A stretch of 64,000 nucleotides of DNA from the NCBI RefSeq assembly GCF_018128545.1, contig NZ_JAGSND010000013.1, positions 54,736 through 118,735 of the forward strand, given 5' to 3'. This document shows, in pieces, positions 23,795 to 33,052 of this stretch. This stretch comes from Sinanaerobacter chloroacetimidivorans (GTDB lineage: Bacteria; Bacillota; Clostridia; Peptostreptococcales; Anaerovoracaceae). How positions within the stretch are numbered: the stretch's first letter is position 1; every line of letters starts with the position of its first letter. Under the pieces are notes generated by a model. That model made no database searches. It had not been told where the DNA came from and saw only the letters and a program-made list of their open reading frames with translations. A program made the translations under genes and the position numbers.

Positions 23795-23822
23795 AACAGT
23801 AATTGTATATTTGGTAACTGTT
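23795..23822 (+). promoter_or_regulatory. Inverted repeat upstream of nrdR
   Basis: AACAGT (23795-23800) and ACTGTT (23817-23822) are exact reverse complements separated by 16 bp, 25 bp before the nrdR start. It does not look like the NrdR-box consensus. A possible binding site, weak evidence. Confidence 0.25.
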
Positions 23823-23847
23823 GTAATCGAATGGTGGAGGGAAACGG

Positions 23848-24315
23848 ATGAAGTGCCCATTTTGTGAAAATGCTGATACAAGAGTCATAGACTCCAGGCC
23901 CACTGAGGAAGGACATGCTATCAGAAGAAGAAGAGAATGCGATAGCTGCAGTAAACGCTTTACTACTTATGAAAAGATTGAAGAAATGATTTTTATGGTC
24001 ATTAAAAAGGATGGCAGCCGTGAGGCTTTTGATCGAAACAAGGTTATGAACGGGATCATTAAAGCTTGCGAGAAACGGCCGGTATCCATTGCATCCATCG
24101 AGAAGATTGTGGAGGATATCGAACGCGGTCTGAATAATATGATGGAAAAAGAGGTAGAAAGCAAGCTTATCGGAGAAGTGATCATGGAGCATCTCAAGGA
24201 TTTGGACGAGGTTGCTTATGTACGCTTTGCGTCCGTATACAGGCAGTTTAAGGATGTAAATACTTTTGTGGCTGAAATTGAAAAGCTTTTGGGGAAGGGA
24301 AAAACAAATGGATAA
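23848..24315 (+). CDS. nrdR: Transcriptional repressor NrdR
   Basis: Represses ribonucleotide reductase genes according to dATP/ATP binding. The zinc ribbon is C3-x2-C6 and C31-x2-C34 (MKCPFC and CDSCSKRF). The ATP-cone domain starts at [20 protein letters not shown]. The conserved RRRRECDSC block is present as [10 protein letters not shown]. At 155 aa it is of standard length. It overlaps cmk by 8 bases, so the two are co-transcribed. Confidence 0.96.
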   Translation: MKCPFCENADTRVIDSRPTEEGHAIRRRRECDSCSKRFTTYEKIEEMIFMVIKKDGSREAFDRNKVMNGIIKACEKRPVSIASIEKIVEDIERGLNNMMEKEVESKLIGEVIMEHLKDLDEVAYVRFASVYRQFKDVNTFVAEIEKLLGKGKTNG

Positions 24316-24967
24316 AAAAATTCGAGTGGCAATAGACGGACCTTCCGGAGCAGGAAAAAGCACAATTGCGAAGCTGGTTGCAAAAAAATTGGGTATCGAT
24401 TATATTGATACGGGAGCCATGTATCGGGCTATTGGCTATAAAATGCTGCAGAATCAGATCCCATTGCACGACGAGGAAAAGCTGCTGAAAATGCTGAAGG
24501 AAACGGATATTGATTTCTCCAATGGCAATATCGTATTGGACGATGAAATCATAAACGAGAAAATCAGAACTCCGGAGATATCAGATATGGCATCCAAAGC
24601 ATCCGCCTTACCGCCGGTTCGTGAAAAGCTGGTAGCATTGCAGAAGAAAATGGGACAATCCAAAAGTGTCGTGATGGACGGCAGAGATATCGGTACCAAT
24701 GTGTTGACGGATGCGGAATATAAATTTTTTATGACGGCGTCCTCGGCAGAAAGAGCTAAGAGAAGATGGAAAGAACTCAGCGATAAAGGTGAGACGGTCA
24801 GCTTGGAGCAGGTGGAAGCCGATATCATTCAAAGAGATCTGAATGACTCTACCAGAAAATTAAATCCTTTGTGTATGGCTGAGGATGCAATGGAAGTAAA
24901 TACAACAGGAATGACCATAGAAGAAGTGGCACAGAAAATATTGGAGGTTATGAAATGGCAATCCTAA
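24308..24967 (+). CDS. cmk: Cytidylate kinase
   Basis: Phosphorylates CMP and dCMP with ATP in the cytoplasm. The P-loop is [14 protein letters not shown] near the N-terminus. The family signature [12 protein letters not shown] and the C-terminal [13 protein letters not shown] lid motif (Arg-Asp-Ser/Thr) are present. It is 219 aa, normal. The frame opens at 24266, but ATG 24308 behind GGGAAAAAC is the family start. It overlaps nrdR by 8 bases and the next gene by 13. Confidence 0.95.
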   Translation: MDKKIRVAIDGPSGAGKSTIAKLVAKKLGIDYIDTGAMYRAIGYKMLQNQIPLHDEEKLLKMLKETDIDFSNGNIVLDDEIINEKIRTPEISDMASKASALPPVREKLVALQKKMGQSKSVVMDGRDIGTNVLTDAEYKFFMTASSAERAKRRWKELSDKGETVSLEQVEADIIQRDLNDSTRKLNPLCMAEDAMEVNTTGMTIEEVAQKILEVMKWQS

Positions 24968-26199
24968 GACCTTTTCAGGCAGTAAGACCGGCAAAAGAAT
25001 ATGCAGATAAAGTGGTTTCCCTGCCTTATGACGTAATGAACCGGGAAGAAGCGGCGAAGATGGCGGAAGGGAATCCCTGCAGTTTTCTACATATCTGCAG
25101 GTCGGAAATCGATCTGCCCCAGGAGGACAATCCTTATTCCGATTCCGTTTATGAGAAAGCAAAGAATAATATCCTGGATTTTCTAAGAGACGGAATTTTA
25201 ATCAAAGATCCGAAACCAATGTACTATCTTTATCGGCAGATTATGGACGGGCGTGCCCAAACCGGTATTGTAGGCTGTGTTTCCATTGATGATTATCAAA
25301 ATAATGTCATCAAAAAGCATGAATATACGAGAGTGGAAAAAGAATTGGACAGGATCAATCATTTTGACGTGTGCAATACAAACACCGAACCGGTATTTTT
25401 GACGTATCGCGATGACAAGAGAGTCAGAACCATGCTGGAAGGCTTTCAGAACCACAACGATCCTGACTATGATTTTGTTACGGCAGATGGAATCGGACAT
25501 ACTCTTTGGGCAATTACAGACGATAATATGATTTCAGCTCTTACAAATCTGTTTGGCGAAATCGACAGTTTCTATATCGCTGACGGTCATCACCGTTCCG
25601 CTTCCGCTGTTAAAGTGGGACAGAAGCGAAGAGAAGAAGCAGCGGGTTATACCGGCGATGAAGAGTTTAATTACTTTATGGCGGTAATATTTCCCGATAG
25701 TGATCTGAAAATTTTTGACTATAACAGAGTCGTCAAGGATTTAAACGGAATGACCAAAGAAGAATTTCTCAGCGAAATCGGCAAGAAATTCACTGTGGAG
25801 GCAGTGAAACAGGGCCCATATGCTCCTGCTTCCAAGCATGAATTCGGAATGTATCTGGATCATCAATGGTATCGGATGACAGCATTGCCCGGAACCTTTG
25901 ATGAATTGGATGTCATTCAGTCATTGGATGTGGCGATTCTTCAGAACAATCTGCTGGCGCCTGTTTTGGGCATTGAAGATCCAAGGACGGACAAAAGAAT
26001 CGATTTTGTCGGAGGAATACGAGGACTGAAAGAACTTGAAAGACGGGCTGAAACGGATATGGCGGCAGCCTTTGCATTGTATCCCGTATCCATCTCGGAT
26101 CTGCTTGCAGTATCGGATCAGGATATGGTGATGCCGCCGAAATCCACCTGGTTTGAACCAAAACTGGGAAGCGGTCTATTTTTACATGAGTTAATCTAA
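24955..26199 (+). CDS. DUF1015 family protein
   Basis: A 414-residue cytoplasmic protein of the DUF1015 family. It starts with the family block [23 protein letters not shown] in pieces and contains FYIADGHHRSASAVKVG and the mid-region KKHEYTRVEKELDR. Function unproven; members often sit beside serine or amino-acid metabolism genes in clostridia. Here it overlaps cmk by 13 bases, so it is expressed with nrdR-cmk. A terminator lies 36 bp after the stop. Confidence 0.85.
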   Translation: MAILRPFQAVRPAKEYADKVVSLPYDVMNREEAAKMAEGNPCSFLHICRSEIDLPQEDNPYSDSVYEKAKNNILDFLRDGILIKDPKPMYYLYRQIMDGRAQTGIVGCVSIDDYQNNVIKKHEYTRVEKELDRINHFDVCNTNTEPVFLTYRDDKRVRTMLEGFQNHNDPDYDFVTADGIGHTLWAITDDNMISALTNLFGEIDSFYIADGHHRSASAVKVGQKRREEAAGYTGDEEFNYFMAVIFPDSDLKIFDYNRVVKDLNGMTKEEFLSEIGKKFTVEAVKQGPYAPASKHEFGMYLDHQWYRMTALPGTFDELDVIQSLDVAILQNNLLAPVLGIEDPRTDKRIDFVGGIRGLKELERRAETDMAAAFALYPVSISDLLAVSDQDMVMPPKSTWFEPKLGSGLFLHELI

Positions 26200-26234
26200 A
26201 CCAACGGTTTACCGCAGAAATGGAACATCCGTAT

Positions 26235-26277
26235 AAAAACCCCCTGATTGTGGAAAAATACAAAGCAGGGGGTTTTT
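26235..26277 (+). terminator. Intrinsic terminator overlapping the next gene's ribosome site
   Basis: AAAAACCCCCTG (26235-26246) pairs with CAGGGGGTTTTTT (26266-26278). The ATG of the next gene is at 26281 and its only visible ribosome site is the GGGGG of the 3' arm. Folding would both end the upstream transcript and hide the site. Confidence 0.85.
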
Positions 26278-26280
26278 TGT

Positions 26281-27876
26281 ATGAAAAAAAGATTACTATT
26301 TTTAATGATGGGTTTTGGGCTGCTGCTCATCGCCCTCGTTGTCAGACTTACTTATATACAGATTATAGACAGTGAAGAATTTGCTTCCGTTACAGCCAGA
26401 CAGCAGCGAATCACACTGGAAGGTGCCGACAGCAGAGGTACCATTTACGACAGAAACATGGCGCCCCTTACCGGCGCGGTCGATGATTATATCTATATTA
26501 TTGAAAAAGGAAAAATGGATGCCACGGCAGCAAAGATCTTTCAGAACATTGGAGCGGAAAGAGCCAGGAATAACAGCCTGCGCTATTACGTGTACCGAAG
26601 CAGTCTTTTCAGTTCCGATGCCGCCTACGTACTGAAGCGGGACTATGATGTCTTTATGATCAAATCTGCAAGGCGATACGGAAATGACCAGCTGGCCGTA
26701 CATCTGATCGGATATATCAATGAAAAAGACGGGAACGGCTCATGCGGAATCGAGAAGGATTTTAACGATATATTATCCAGGAAGAACAAGGTGGTTTATG
26801 CATCTGCAGACGGGAAGAGAATGATCATTCCCGGACTTGGCATTAATTGCACGGTAGATTCATTAGACTGCGGAGTGGTCACAACCCTCGATGCAAAAAT
26901 TCAGAAAAAAGCGGAAGATATCCTGAACGCATCCGGATATTCGGGTTCCATAATTGTGTTGGATTCAAAAACAGGAGATGTACTTGCAAGTGCCAGTTCT
27001 CCCTCTTTCAATCCATATAATATAGAAGAATACCTGGACAGCGCCAACCAGGAATTTGTAAATAAAGCTACTCAAAGCCAATATCCTCCCGGATCAATTT
27101 TTAAAATTATAGTTGCAGCCGCCGCTTTGGAAAAGGGAGTGGTGACTCCGGACACTCTTTTTACCTGTAAGGGATATGAGGAAATCAACGGAATTAAAAT
27201 CAAGTGTTCCACCGGAGGAGAAGACGGACACGGGACCATTACCTTCCGCCAGGCTTTTGCAAAATCCTGCAATTCAACTTTTATTCAGATCGGAATGTTG
27301 ACCGGAGGAGAAGAAATTCTTAAAATGGCGAAAGACTTCGGCATCGGGCAGAAAACACTGCCTGATATTTCGGAAGAAAAATTTGGAATTTTACCGGGCA
27401 TCGATGATGTACAGGGTGCGGGAATCGGCAATCTTTCTATAGGGCAGGGCAGACTGCTCGTGACACCCATCCAGGCAGCAAAGGTCACCTCCATTATTGC
27501 ATCAGGAGGACTGGATTTAGGACTTGGCCTTGTAAAAGGAACCATTGTAGATGGTGTGAGAACAGATGTTGAGAAATCAAAACCCAAAAGAGTGATATCG
27601 GAAGAGACGGCGGAGACAATTAAAAATCTCATGGTGGATACGGTAGATTTTGGCACTGCAAATAATTTGTCTAAAGATTTAGGTGTGTCCATTGCCGGTA
27701 AAACAGGATCCGCAGAAGCGTCCTATTATGGCGAGATGGTAGTACACGGATGGTTTACAGGATTTTTACCAGCTTATGATCCTCAATATGTAATCACGGT
27801 ATTTGTTGAATCCGGAGGATCTGGCAGGAGTTCTGCAGTGCCGCTTTTTGAACAAATGGCAAAATATTTAAGTTAA
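26281..27876 (+). CDS. Class B penicillin-binding protein (transpeptidase)
   Basis: A peptidoglycan transpeptidase anchored by one N-terminal membrane helix (residues about 5-25). The short dimerisation region is followed by a transpeptidase domain with PPGSIFKI (S-x-x-K), KSCNSTF (S-x-N) and AGKTGSAEA (K-T-G). It has 531 aa and no PASTA domain, so it is smaller than SpoVD. A TTG at 26248 would give a longer form whose first codons lie in the terminator hairpin; ATG 26281 gives a regular membrane start. It may be a sporulation or elongation PBP, and the exact class is not determined. It overlaps sigK tail-to-tail by 3 bases. Confidence 0.87.
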   Translation: MKKRLLFLMMGFGLLLIALVVRLTYIQIIDSEEFASVTARQQRITLEGADSRGTIYDRNMAPLTGAVDDYIYIIEKGKMDATAAKIFQNIGAERARNNSLRYYVYRSSLFSSDAAYVLKRDYDVFMIKSARRYGNDQLAVHLIGYINEKDGNGSCGIEKDFNDILSRKNKVVYASADGKRMIIPGLGINCTVDSLDCGVVTTLDAKIQKKAEDILNASGYSGSIIVLDSKTGDVLASASSPSFNPYNIEEYLDSANQEFVNKATQSQYPPGSIFKIIVAAAALEKGVVTPDTLFTCKGYEEINGIKIKCSTGGEDGHGTITFRQAFAKSCNSTFIQIGMLTGGEEILKMAKDFGIGQKTLPDISEEKFGILPGIDDVQGAGIGNLSIGQGRLLVTPIQAAKVTSIIASGGLDLGLGLVKGTIVDGVRTDVEKSKPKRVISEETAETIKNLMVDTVDFGTANNLSKDLGVSIAGKTGSAEASYYGEMVVHGWFTGFLPAYDPQYVITVFVESGGSGRSSAVPLFEQMAKYLS

Positions 27877-28583
27877 AAAGTGTATTCTTCGGAAAAGGCT
27901 TCCTTTAGTTTCAGGATAGCCTTTTTCTCTATTCTGGATACATAAGATCTCGATATCCCCAGTTCCTTGGCTACCTCTCTCTGTGTTTTGGCATTTTGAC
28001 CTGCCAAACCAAACCTCTTGATGATAACCATTCTTTCTCTGTCCTTTAACAGACAGCAGATGGCCTCGTGAAGTTTTTTCACTTGCATTTTGTTGTCAAT
28101 ATCGTCGATAATCGCATCCGTATCCGTACCCAGTATATCATTGAAGCTGATTTCGTTCCCATCTTTGTCCGTACCGATGGGATCATTCAGAGAAATTTCA
28201 ATTTTTGTTTTCTTTGTTGTTCGAATATTCATGAGTATTTCATTTTCGATGCATTTCGCGGCATAAGTGGCTAAACGTACACTTTTGTTGCGATTATATG
28301 TATTTACTGACTTGATGAGTCCAATGGTGCCGATAGAAATTAAATCATCGGGATTTTTCCCTGTGTTTGCATATTTTTTTGCAATATGTGCCACAAGCCT
28401 TAGGTTACGCTCTACCAGTACATTCTTAGCATCTTTATCCCCTTGTTCATAAAGGCTAAGATAGTAAGTCTCTTCCTTATCGGTAAGCGGCTGAGGAAAA
28501 GAATTTCCCATTGATACATAGGAAGACAGCAGAACCAATGGATTTGACAGCAGCAGGGATGTGAGTATTAAAGAAATGCTCAT
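27873..28583 (-). CDS. sigK: RNA polymerase sporulation sigma factor sigma-K, with pro-sequence
   Basis: Late mother-cell sigma factor, encoded on the minus strand. It is a single uninterrupted frame with no skin-type insertion. Region 2 includes NLRLVAHIAKKYANTG and DDLISIGTIGLIKSV. Region 4 is TQREVAKELGISRSYVSRIEK. The first 20 residues are strongly hydrophobic and lead to SYVSMGNSFPQPL, closely like the junction in Bacillus pro-sigma-K. Membrane-dependent processing is therefore likely. ATG 28589 has only three bases to the AAAGGGG site, so the second ATG at 28583 is favoured (236 aa). maf is separated by 90 bp on the same strand. Confidence 0.92.
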   Translation of the reverse strand: MSISLILTSLLLSNPLVLLSSYVSMGNSFPQPLTDKEETYYLSLYEQGDKDAKNVLVERNLRLVAHIAKKYANTGKNPDDLISIGTIGLIKSVNTYNRNKSVRLATYAAKCIENEILMNIRTTKKTKIEISLNDPIGTDKDGNEISFNDILGTDTDAIIDDIDNKMQVKKLHEAICCLLKDRERMVIIKRFGLAGQNAKTQREVAKELGISRSYVSRIEKKAILKLKEAFSEEYTF

Positions 28584-28673
28584 ATACATAAACCCCTTTC
28601 AGTGGAAAATAAACTGTTAGAAGTATATGCACTGAAAGGGGCAATAGTGCCTGTCACAAAGAAAAGAGGACAG

Positions 28674-29261
28674 TTAAAACTTGTCTAATTCTGTCTTAAT
28701 TTTGTCCCAGGGAAAACCCATTACATTATCAAAACTGCCATGAAGACGGCTTACATATTTTCCCCAGTAGCCTTGGATCCCATAAGCACCTGCCTTGTCC
28801 CAGGCTTCACCTGATTGGATATAAGCTTCGATATCGGCATCCGTATAATCCGTGAAAAAAACCTCTGTGATATCATAAAATACTTTACGCATAGTTGTTC
28901 CGGGAGAAAGCAAGGCGATGCCTGTTGCTACAAAATGACTTGTATTTCTAAGCGTTCTCAGAATATGTAGGGCATCCTGATAATCAGCCGGCTTCCCGAT
29001 AATTTGATTTTTATAAACCACCGTATCCGCTGCAATGATTACCACAGGTTCTTTTGTATATTCGGGATGGGATTCCCATTTGCTTTCTACCTGCAATGCT
29101 TTTTTTAAGGCAAGATACATTACGGCCTGTTCCATGGTAATATCAACGGGCAAACTTTCGTCAACGTCCGGCGGCATAATAACAGGTTGAATATCCTGGT
29201 TTTTCAGTTTTTCAATTCTTCTGGGAGAGGATGATGCGAGAATCAGCTTTGAATATTTCAT
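28674..29261 (-). CDS. maf: Maf family nucleotide pyrophosphatase
   Basis: A house-cleaning pyrophosphatase acting on non-canonical or canonical nucleoside triphosphates. The family signature LILASSSPRRIEKLK is at the N-terminus. The catalytic region shows IIAADTVV and IGKP. The C-terminal block is WDKAGAYGIQGYWGKYVSRLHG. It is 195 aa, standard. A clean TTAAGGAG ribosome site precedes ATG. In many Firmicutes maf precedes radC-mreBCD; here it is turned to the opposite strand next to that cluster. Confidence 0.94.
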   Translation of the reverse strand: MKYSKLILASSSPRRIEKLKNQDIQPVIMPPDVDESLPVDITMEQAVMYLALKKALQVESKWESHPEYTKEPVVIIAADTVVYKNQIIGKPADYQDALHILRTLRNTSHFVATGIALLSPGTTMRKVFYDITEVFFTDYTDADIEAYIQSGEAWDKAGAYGIQGYWGKYVSRLHGSFDNVMGFPWDKIKTELDKF

Positions 29262-29311
29262 AAAATAAACTCCTTAAACAATTAATAAATAGTTTCTTGA
29301 TTACAAAACAT

Positions 29312-29342
29312 AAGTCAGACCAAAGAAATTACTTCGGCCTGA
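29312..29342 (-). terminator. Hairpin downstream of the DUF1540 gene
   Basis: GTCAGaCC and GGcCTGAC are pairable with one mismatch, extended by AAG/CTT, just after the small minus-strand gene. The following T-tract is weak. A modest terminator or processing signal. Confidence 0.4.
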
Positions 29343-29365
29343 CAGATGCAGTTTGTTAAAAATAT

Positions 29366-29542
29366 TTATCGATTTGAAGCTACAAAAGATTGACAGTCAG
29401 TACATTGCTTTTCACTTGGATGTTTTTCATGCGTACCGACCTTTATTTGGCTTAGAGCACAATAATCCGCATTATCGCAATGAAACTTACAAGAATCTAC
29501 GGAACACATAATGCTATGGTTTCTATTAGATTTGTCCAACAT
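29366..29542 (-). CDS. DUF1540-type cysteine-rich small protein
   Basis: A 58-residue minus-strand ORF with a perfect GGGAGG site seven to eight bases before ATG. The pattern C-x4-C-x3-C-x5-C with a late C-x2-C (MCSVDSCKFHCDN and CTDCQSF) is that of DUF1540 proteins, small presumably metal-binding proteins common in clostridial spore formers. It is located between maf and radC. Function unknown; a zinc or iron-sulfur site is inferred from the cysteines. Confidence 0.82.
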   Translation of the reverse strand: MLDKSNRNHSIMCSVDSCKFHCDNADYCALSQIKVGTHEKHPSEKQCTDCQSFVASNR

Positions 29543-29914
29543 TTTTATTACCTCCCATATGAAATATTTTTATCTTTCTTAGTATGTCACGATAAAATTA
29601 TAATATAATCGGTTAAAGATAGAAAAAGAGCAATATCCTTCCGTAGATTTATAAATGCATTTCTTTTTAAGTTTACCTTCATTGCAGCGGAAAAGAAAGA
29701 ATTATTTAGGATTTCTATTTTAACGTGAAAAATCAGTCCATATTTTTTCATATTAGAATTTTATCTTTTTAATTGTATTCCCTGGCTTGTAATGTTAAAA
29801 TATTATGTACTAATGAAATTAGTAAAATATAGGGGAAAAATGGCGTATCTTGCCAATGATATGGGATTTTGAGAAAGAGTGATTTTCGAACGTGGCGCTA
29901 AGCCGGAGGAAATC
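29543..29914. other. AT-rich intergenic region between divergent DUF1540 and radC
   Basis: About 370 bases with no credible coding frame. It must hold the promoters of the minus-strand DUF1540 gene and of radC-mreBCD. I can see AT-rich stretches but no promoter that I would call with confidence, and no RNA gene or repeat. Confidence 0.6.
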
Positions 29915-30613
29915 ATGAAATACATAAAAAAAGAAACGATGATTAAGGAATTGCCTTTTGATGAAAGACCTAGAGAAAAATTGCAGAGACAAGGCATAGG
30001 TTGTTTATCAAATGCAGAACTTTTGGCCATACTTATAGGTAGTGGGACAAAAGATGCATCGGCAATTGTACTTGCCAATCGAATATTAGCTCTCGAAAAA
30101 AATGGAATTTCTTTTTTAGCCGACTGTATGCCGGAAGAGCTTTCTCATATTCCTGGAATTGGAATGGCGAAATCATGCCAAATTGTAGCCGCAATAGAGC
30201 TTGGAAAACGAATTGCAACGAAACCAAAGGAAAAAAAGCTGAATATCAAGTCACCGAAGGATGCGGCAACTTTATTTATAGAGGAGATGAGATATCTAAA
30301 AAAGGAATTTTTTAAGGTTTTACTCTTAAATACCAAGAATGAAATAATTATGATTGAAAATATATCCATTGGAAATCTTAACAGCTCTATGGTACATCCC
30401 AGAGAGGTGTTTTGTACTGCTGTTAAGAAAAGTGCTTATTCCATGATCGTAGTACATAATCATCCCAGCGGCAATCCCATACCTAGCCAGGCTGACATTG
30501 ACATAACCAGAAGACTTGTGGAAGCCGGTGAAATCTTAGGTATTAAAGTACTGGATCATTTGATCATAGGAGACGGAATTTATATCAGTTTAAAGGAAAA
30601 GAATTTAATGTAG
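29915..30613 (+). CDS. radC: RadC family JAMM-type protein
   Basis: The RadC family has an N-terminal helix-hairpin-helix region (GIGMAKSCQIVAAIELGKR) and a C-terminal JAB/MPN metal-dependent domain. The zinc-ligand motif H-N-H-P-S-G-N-P-x3-Q-A-D is intact (HNHPSGNPIPSQADID). The biochemical role is unsettled despite the historical DNA-repair name. The open frame begins at 29879, but GGAGGAAATC places the start at 29915 (232 aa). It is the first gene of the radC-mreBCD-mrdA-minD run, its usual location in Firmicutes. Confidence 0.93.
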   Translation: MKYIKKETMIKELPFDERPREKLQRQGIGCLSNAELLAILIGSGTKDASAIVLANRILALEKNGISFLADCMPEELSHIPGIGMAKSCQIVAAIELGKRIATKPKEKKLNIKSPKDAATLFIEEMRYLKKEFFKVLLLNTKNEIIMIENISIGNLNSSMVHPREVFCTAVKKSAYSMIVVHNHPSGNPIPSQADIDITRRLVEAGEILGIKVLDHLIIGDGIYISLKEKNLM

Positions 30614-30633
30614 ATTGGAAGGAGTAATGAAAT

Positions 30634-31674
30634 ATGTGCTTTAAATTTTTCACGAAAGATATGGGAATCGATCTTGGGACTGCTAATACTTTAATATATA
30701 TAAAAAATAAAGGAATTGTACTAAACGAACCTTCTGTCATTGCAGTGGACGAATTTACGAAGAATGTGCTGGCCACCGGAAGGGCTGCAAAAGAAATGAT
30801 CGGAAAAGCACCGTCCAATATGAGAGTGATAAGACCGTTGCAGGATGGAGTTATTTCTGATTTTGAAATGACTGCTTCCATGCTGAAGGATTATATCAAG
30901 AGAGTCATGCCGGAAACATCTTTTTTTACAAAGGTAAGGATTGTAGTCGGCGTGCCTTCCGGCGTTACGGAAGTAGAGAAACGTGCGGTTGAAGAAGTAA
31001 TCCGTCAAATGGGCGCCAAGGAAGTATATATTTTAGAAGAACCCATGGCTGCTGCCATTGGGACAGGCTTGGCTGTTGACAGTGCAATGGGCTGTATGAT
31101 CGCAGATATCGGAGGAGGTACGTCCGATATCGCTATCATTGCTTTGGGAGGAATTGTAACCAGTACTTCTCTGCGCCATGCCGGTGATAAGCTCAACGAA
31201 GCGATCATCCAATACATGAGAAAGCAATATGATCTGTTAATCGGAGATAAGACTGCTGAGGAAATTAAAATAAAGATTGGATGCGCGTATATTGATAAGC
31301 CGGAAGAAGAAAATATCATGGAGATGCAGGCCAGAGGCAGAGATATTATTTCCGGATTACCTAAGACAATCACCATCTCCTCAATTGATGCAATGAAAGC
31401 TTTGGAAGAACCCATCAAAATTATCATAGACGGCATCAAAAACACACTGGAAAAAACTCCTCCTGAAATTGCTGCAGACATCGTTAGCAATGGCCTTGTT
31501 CTGTCAGGCGGCGGTGGTCTCATTAAAGGACTTGATAAGCTGATAGAGTTATCTACAGGGCTTAGAGTAGTCATTGCCGAAAACGCATTGGAAGCAGTTG
31601 CTGAGGGTACGGGAAAAAGTCTGTCGAATATTGAAAAATTATATAAATATGCGGGAAGAGGCAAAAGAAAATAA
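30634..31674 (+). CDS. mreB: Rod shape-determining protein MreB
   Basis: An actin-like filament protein guiding lateral wall synthesis. Phosphate-1 motif is MGIDLGTANTLIYI, phosphate-2 is IADIGGGTSDIAII, and the adenosine motif is LSGGGGLIKGLD. 346 aa, normal. The short N-terminus C-F-K-F-F is an amphipathic membrane-binding stretch. It lies 20 bp after radC and 2 bp before mreC. Confidence 0.96.
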   Translation: MCFKFFTKDMGIDLGTANTLIYIKNKGIVLNEPSVIAVDEFTKNVLATGRAAKEMIGKAPSNMRVIRPLQDGVISDFEMTASMLKDYIKRVMPETSFFTKVRIVVGVPSGVTEVEKRAVEEVIRQMGAKEVYILEEPMAAAIGTGLAVDSAMGCMIADIGGGTSDIAIIALGGIVTSTSLRHAGDKLNEAIIQYMRKQYDLLIGDKTAEEIKIKIGCAYIDKPEEENIMEMQARGRDIISGLPKTITISSIDAMKALEEPIKIIIDGIKNTLEKTPPEIAADIVSNGLVLSGGGGLIKGLDKLIELSTGLRVVIAENALEAVAEGTGKSLSNIEKLYKYAGRGKRK

Positions 31675-31676
31675 GA

Positions 31677-32501
31677 ATGAACTGGATTAGAGAACATAAA
31701 AAAACAACAATTTTATTATCCGTTTTGTTGATATTGGTGATGATCACCATAGTATCCTATAAGTACTCCGGCCAAAGTACGCTGTTAGGCCAGGGGGTTG
31801 AAAAAGTGGTCACCTTTGTTCAAGGGCCCGTTTCCAGTGCAGGCAATGGCGTGAAATCGGGTCTCAAAGGGATATTTCAATTTCGCAGTGTCGTGAAAGA
31901 GAATGAAGAATTAAAAGAGAAGGTTGCTGATCTTAACAGAGAGATCATACAGCTTAAGCTTACGGAAGCGGAGCTTGCAGAACTGAAAGACCTGTCAAAT
32001 ATATTAGGATATGAAAATGTTTCACAGAATTATTCCTTTGTAACCGCCGATGTTATTGCCATGGATGGTTCCAATTGGTTTAATATTTTTACCATAAATG
32101 CCGGTTCGGCCGATGGGGTTTATAAAGATGCGGTTATTATCAATGGTGACGGGCTTATCGGCAGAGTTCTTGAAGTCGGAGACAATTGGTCAAAAGTAAT
32201 TTCAGTCATTGATGAAACAAATTCCGTGAGTTTTAAGGTATTTCGGGACATGCAGCTTTTGGGCATTCTTTCCGGAGACGGTAAGGGAGGTCTTGCCGGC
32301 TATATGATTGATACGGAAGCAGCAGTCATTGAAGGTGACATTTTGATTACGTCGGGAATCGGTATGTATCCTGAAGGGATTGTGATCGGAAAAGTCAGTA
32401 AGGTTGTTTGGAATAATGACACCTTATTAAAAACGGTATCTATAGAGCCTGCAGCCTATTTTAAAAATCTGCAGAAGGTAACGGTACTGATTAAAAAATA
32501 G
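31677..32501 (+). CDS. mreC: Rod shape-determining protein MreC
   Basis: A bitopic membrane protein of the elongasome. One transmembrane helix at residues about 10-28 is followed by a coiled coil (NEELKEKVADLNREIIQLK) and a beta-barrel domain outside the membrane. The family segment INGDGLIGRVLEVG is visible. 274 aa, normal. It links MreB to PBP2 and RodA; mreB ends 2 bp before it and mreD follows. Confidence 0.94.
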   Translation: MNWIREHKKTTILLSVLLILVMITIVSYKYSGQSTLLGQGVEKVVTFVQGPVSSAGNGVKSGLKGIFQFRSVVKENEELKEKVADLNREIIQLKLTEAELAELKDLSNILGYENVSQNYSFVTADVIAMDGSNWFNIFTINAGSADGVYKDAVIINGDGLIGRVLEVGDNWSKVISVIDETNSVSFKVFRDMQLLGILSGDGKGGLAGYMIDTEAAVIEGDILITSGIGMYPEGIVIGKVSKVVWNNDTLLKTVSIEPAAYFKNLQKVTVLIKK

Positions 32502-32515
32502 ATTCGGAGGGCAAA

Positions 32516-33052
32516 TTGAAATACAGATATTCCATCGCTTTATTTTTTGTGGGTTTTATTCTGCAATCAACAGTATTGAATCATTTTGCAATATTGGGGG
32601 TCAGTCCAAACATTATTTTATGTCTGGTTGTGATTTTCTCTTTTCTATATGAAGGAAATCATGGCCTGATACTAGGTCCTGTGTTTGGCATGATCAACGA
32701 TATCTGTTTTGCTGAGATTATTGGGGTATCCGCATTGTCTTATTTTTTGGTGGCTCTTCTTTGTCTGGAGCTGAAAAGGTACCTATATAAGGATAGCTGG
32801 GTTTCTATGATGATCGTATCTTCTGCGGGAACCGTGTGCTTTGGCCTCCTTTATTGGGGAACAACCAGAATTCTGGGGAATGGTGTTCATTTCCTTTATG
32901 TTTTGAAATTACACGGCATCCTGTTGGCTTATAATGTTATGGTTACGATTATCATGTATCACTTTATGAGCAGAAGAGTGATCAAACATCGAAGTGACAG
33001 ATATATGTACCGGGGGAATTTACAGGAAGCAAGGAGCTTATATCGATCATGA
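32516..33052 (+). CDS. mreD: Rod shape-determining protein MreD
   Basis: A small integral membrane protein (178 aa, five to six hydrophobic segments). It starts with TTG after a GGAGGG site. The stretch LGVSPNIILCLVVIFSFLYE followed by GLILGPVFGMINDI fits the MreD family. It overlaps mrdA by four bases (ATGA). Confidence 0.9.
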   Translation: MKYRYSIALFFVGFILQSTVLNHFAILGVSPNIILCLVVIFSFLYEGNHGLILGPVFGMINDICFAEIIGVSALSYFLVALLCLELKRYLYKDSWVSMMIVSSAGTVCFGLLYWGTTRILGNGVHFLYVLKLHGILLAYNVMVTIIMYHFMSRRVIKHRSDRYMYRGNLQEARSLYRS

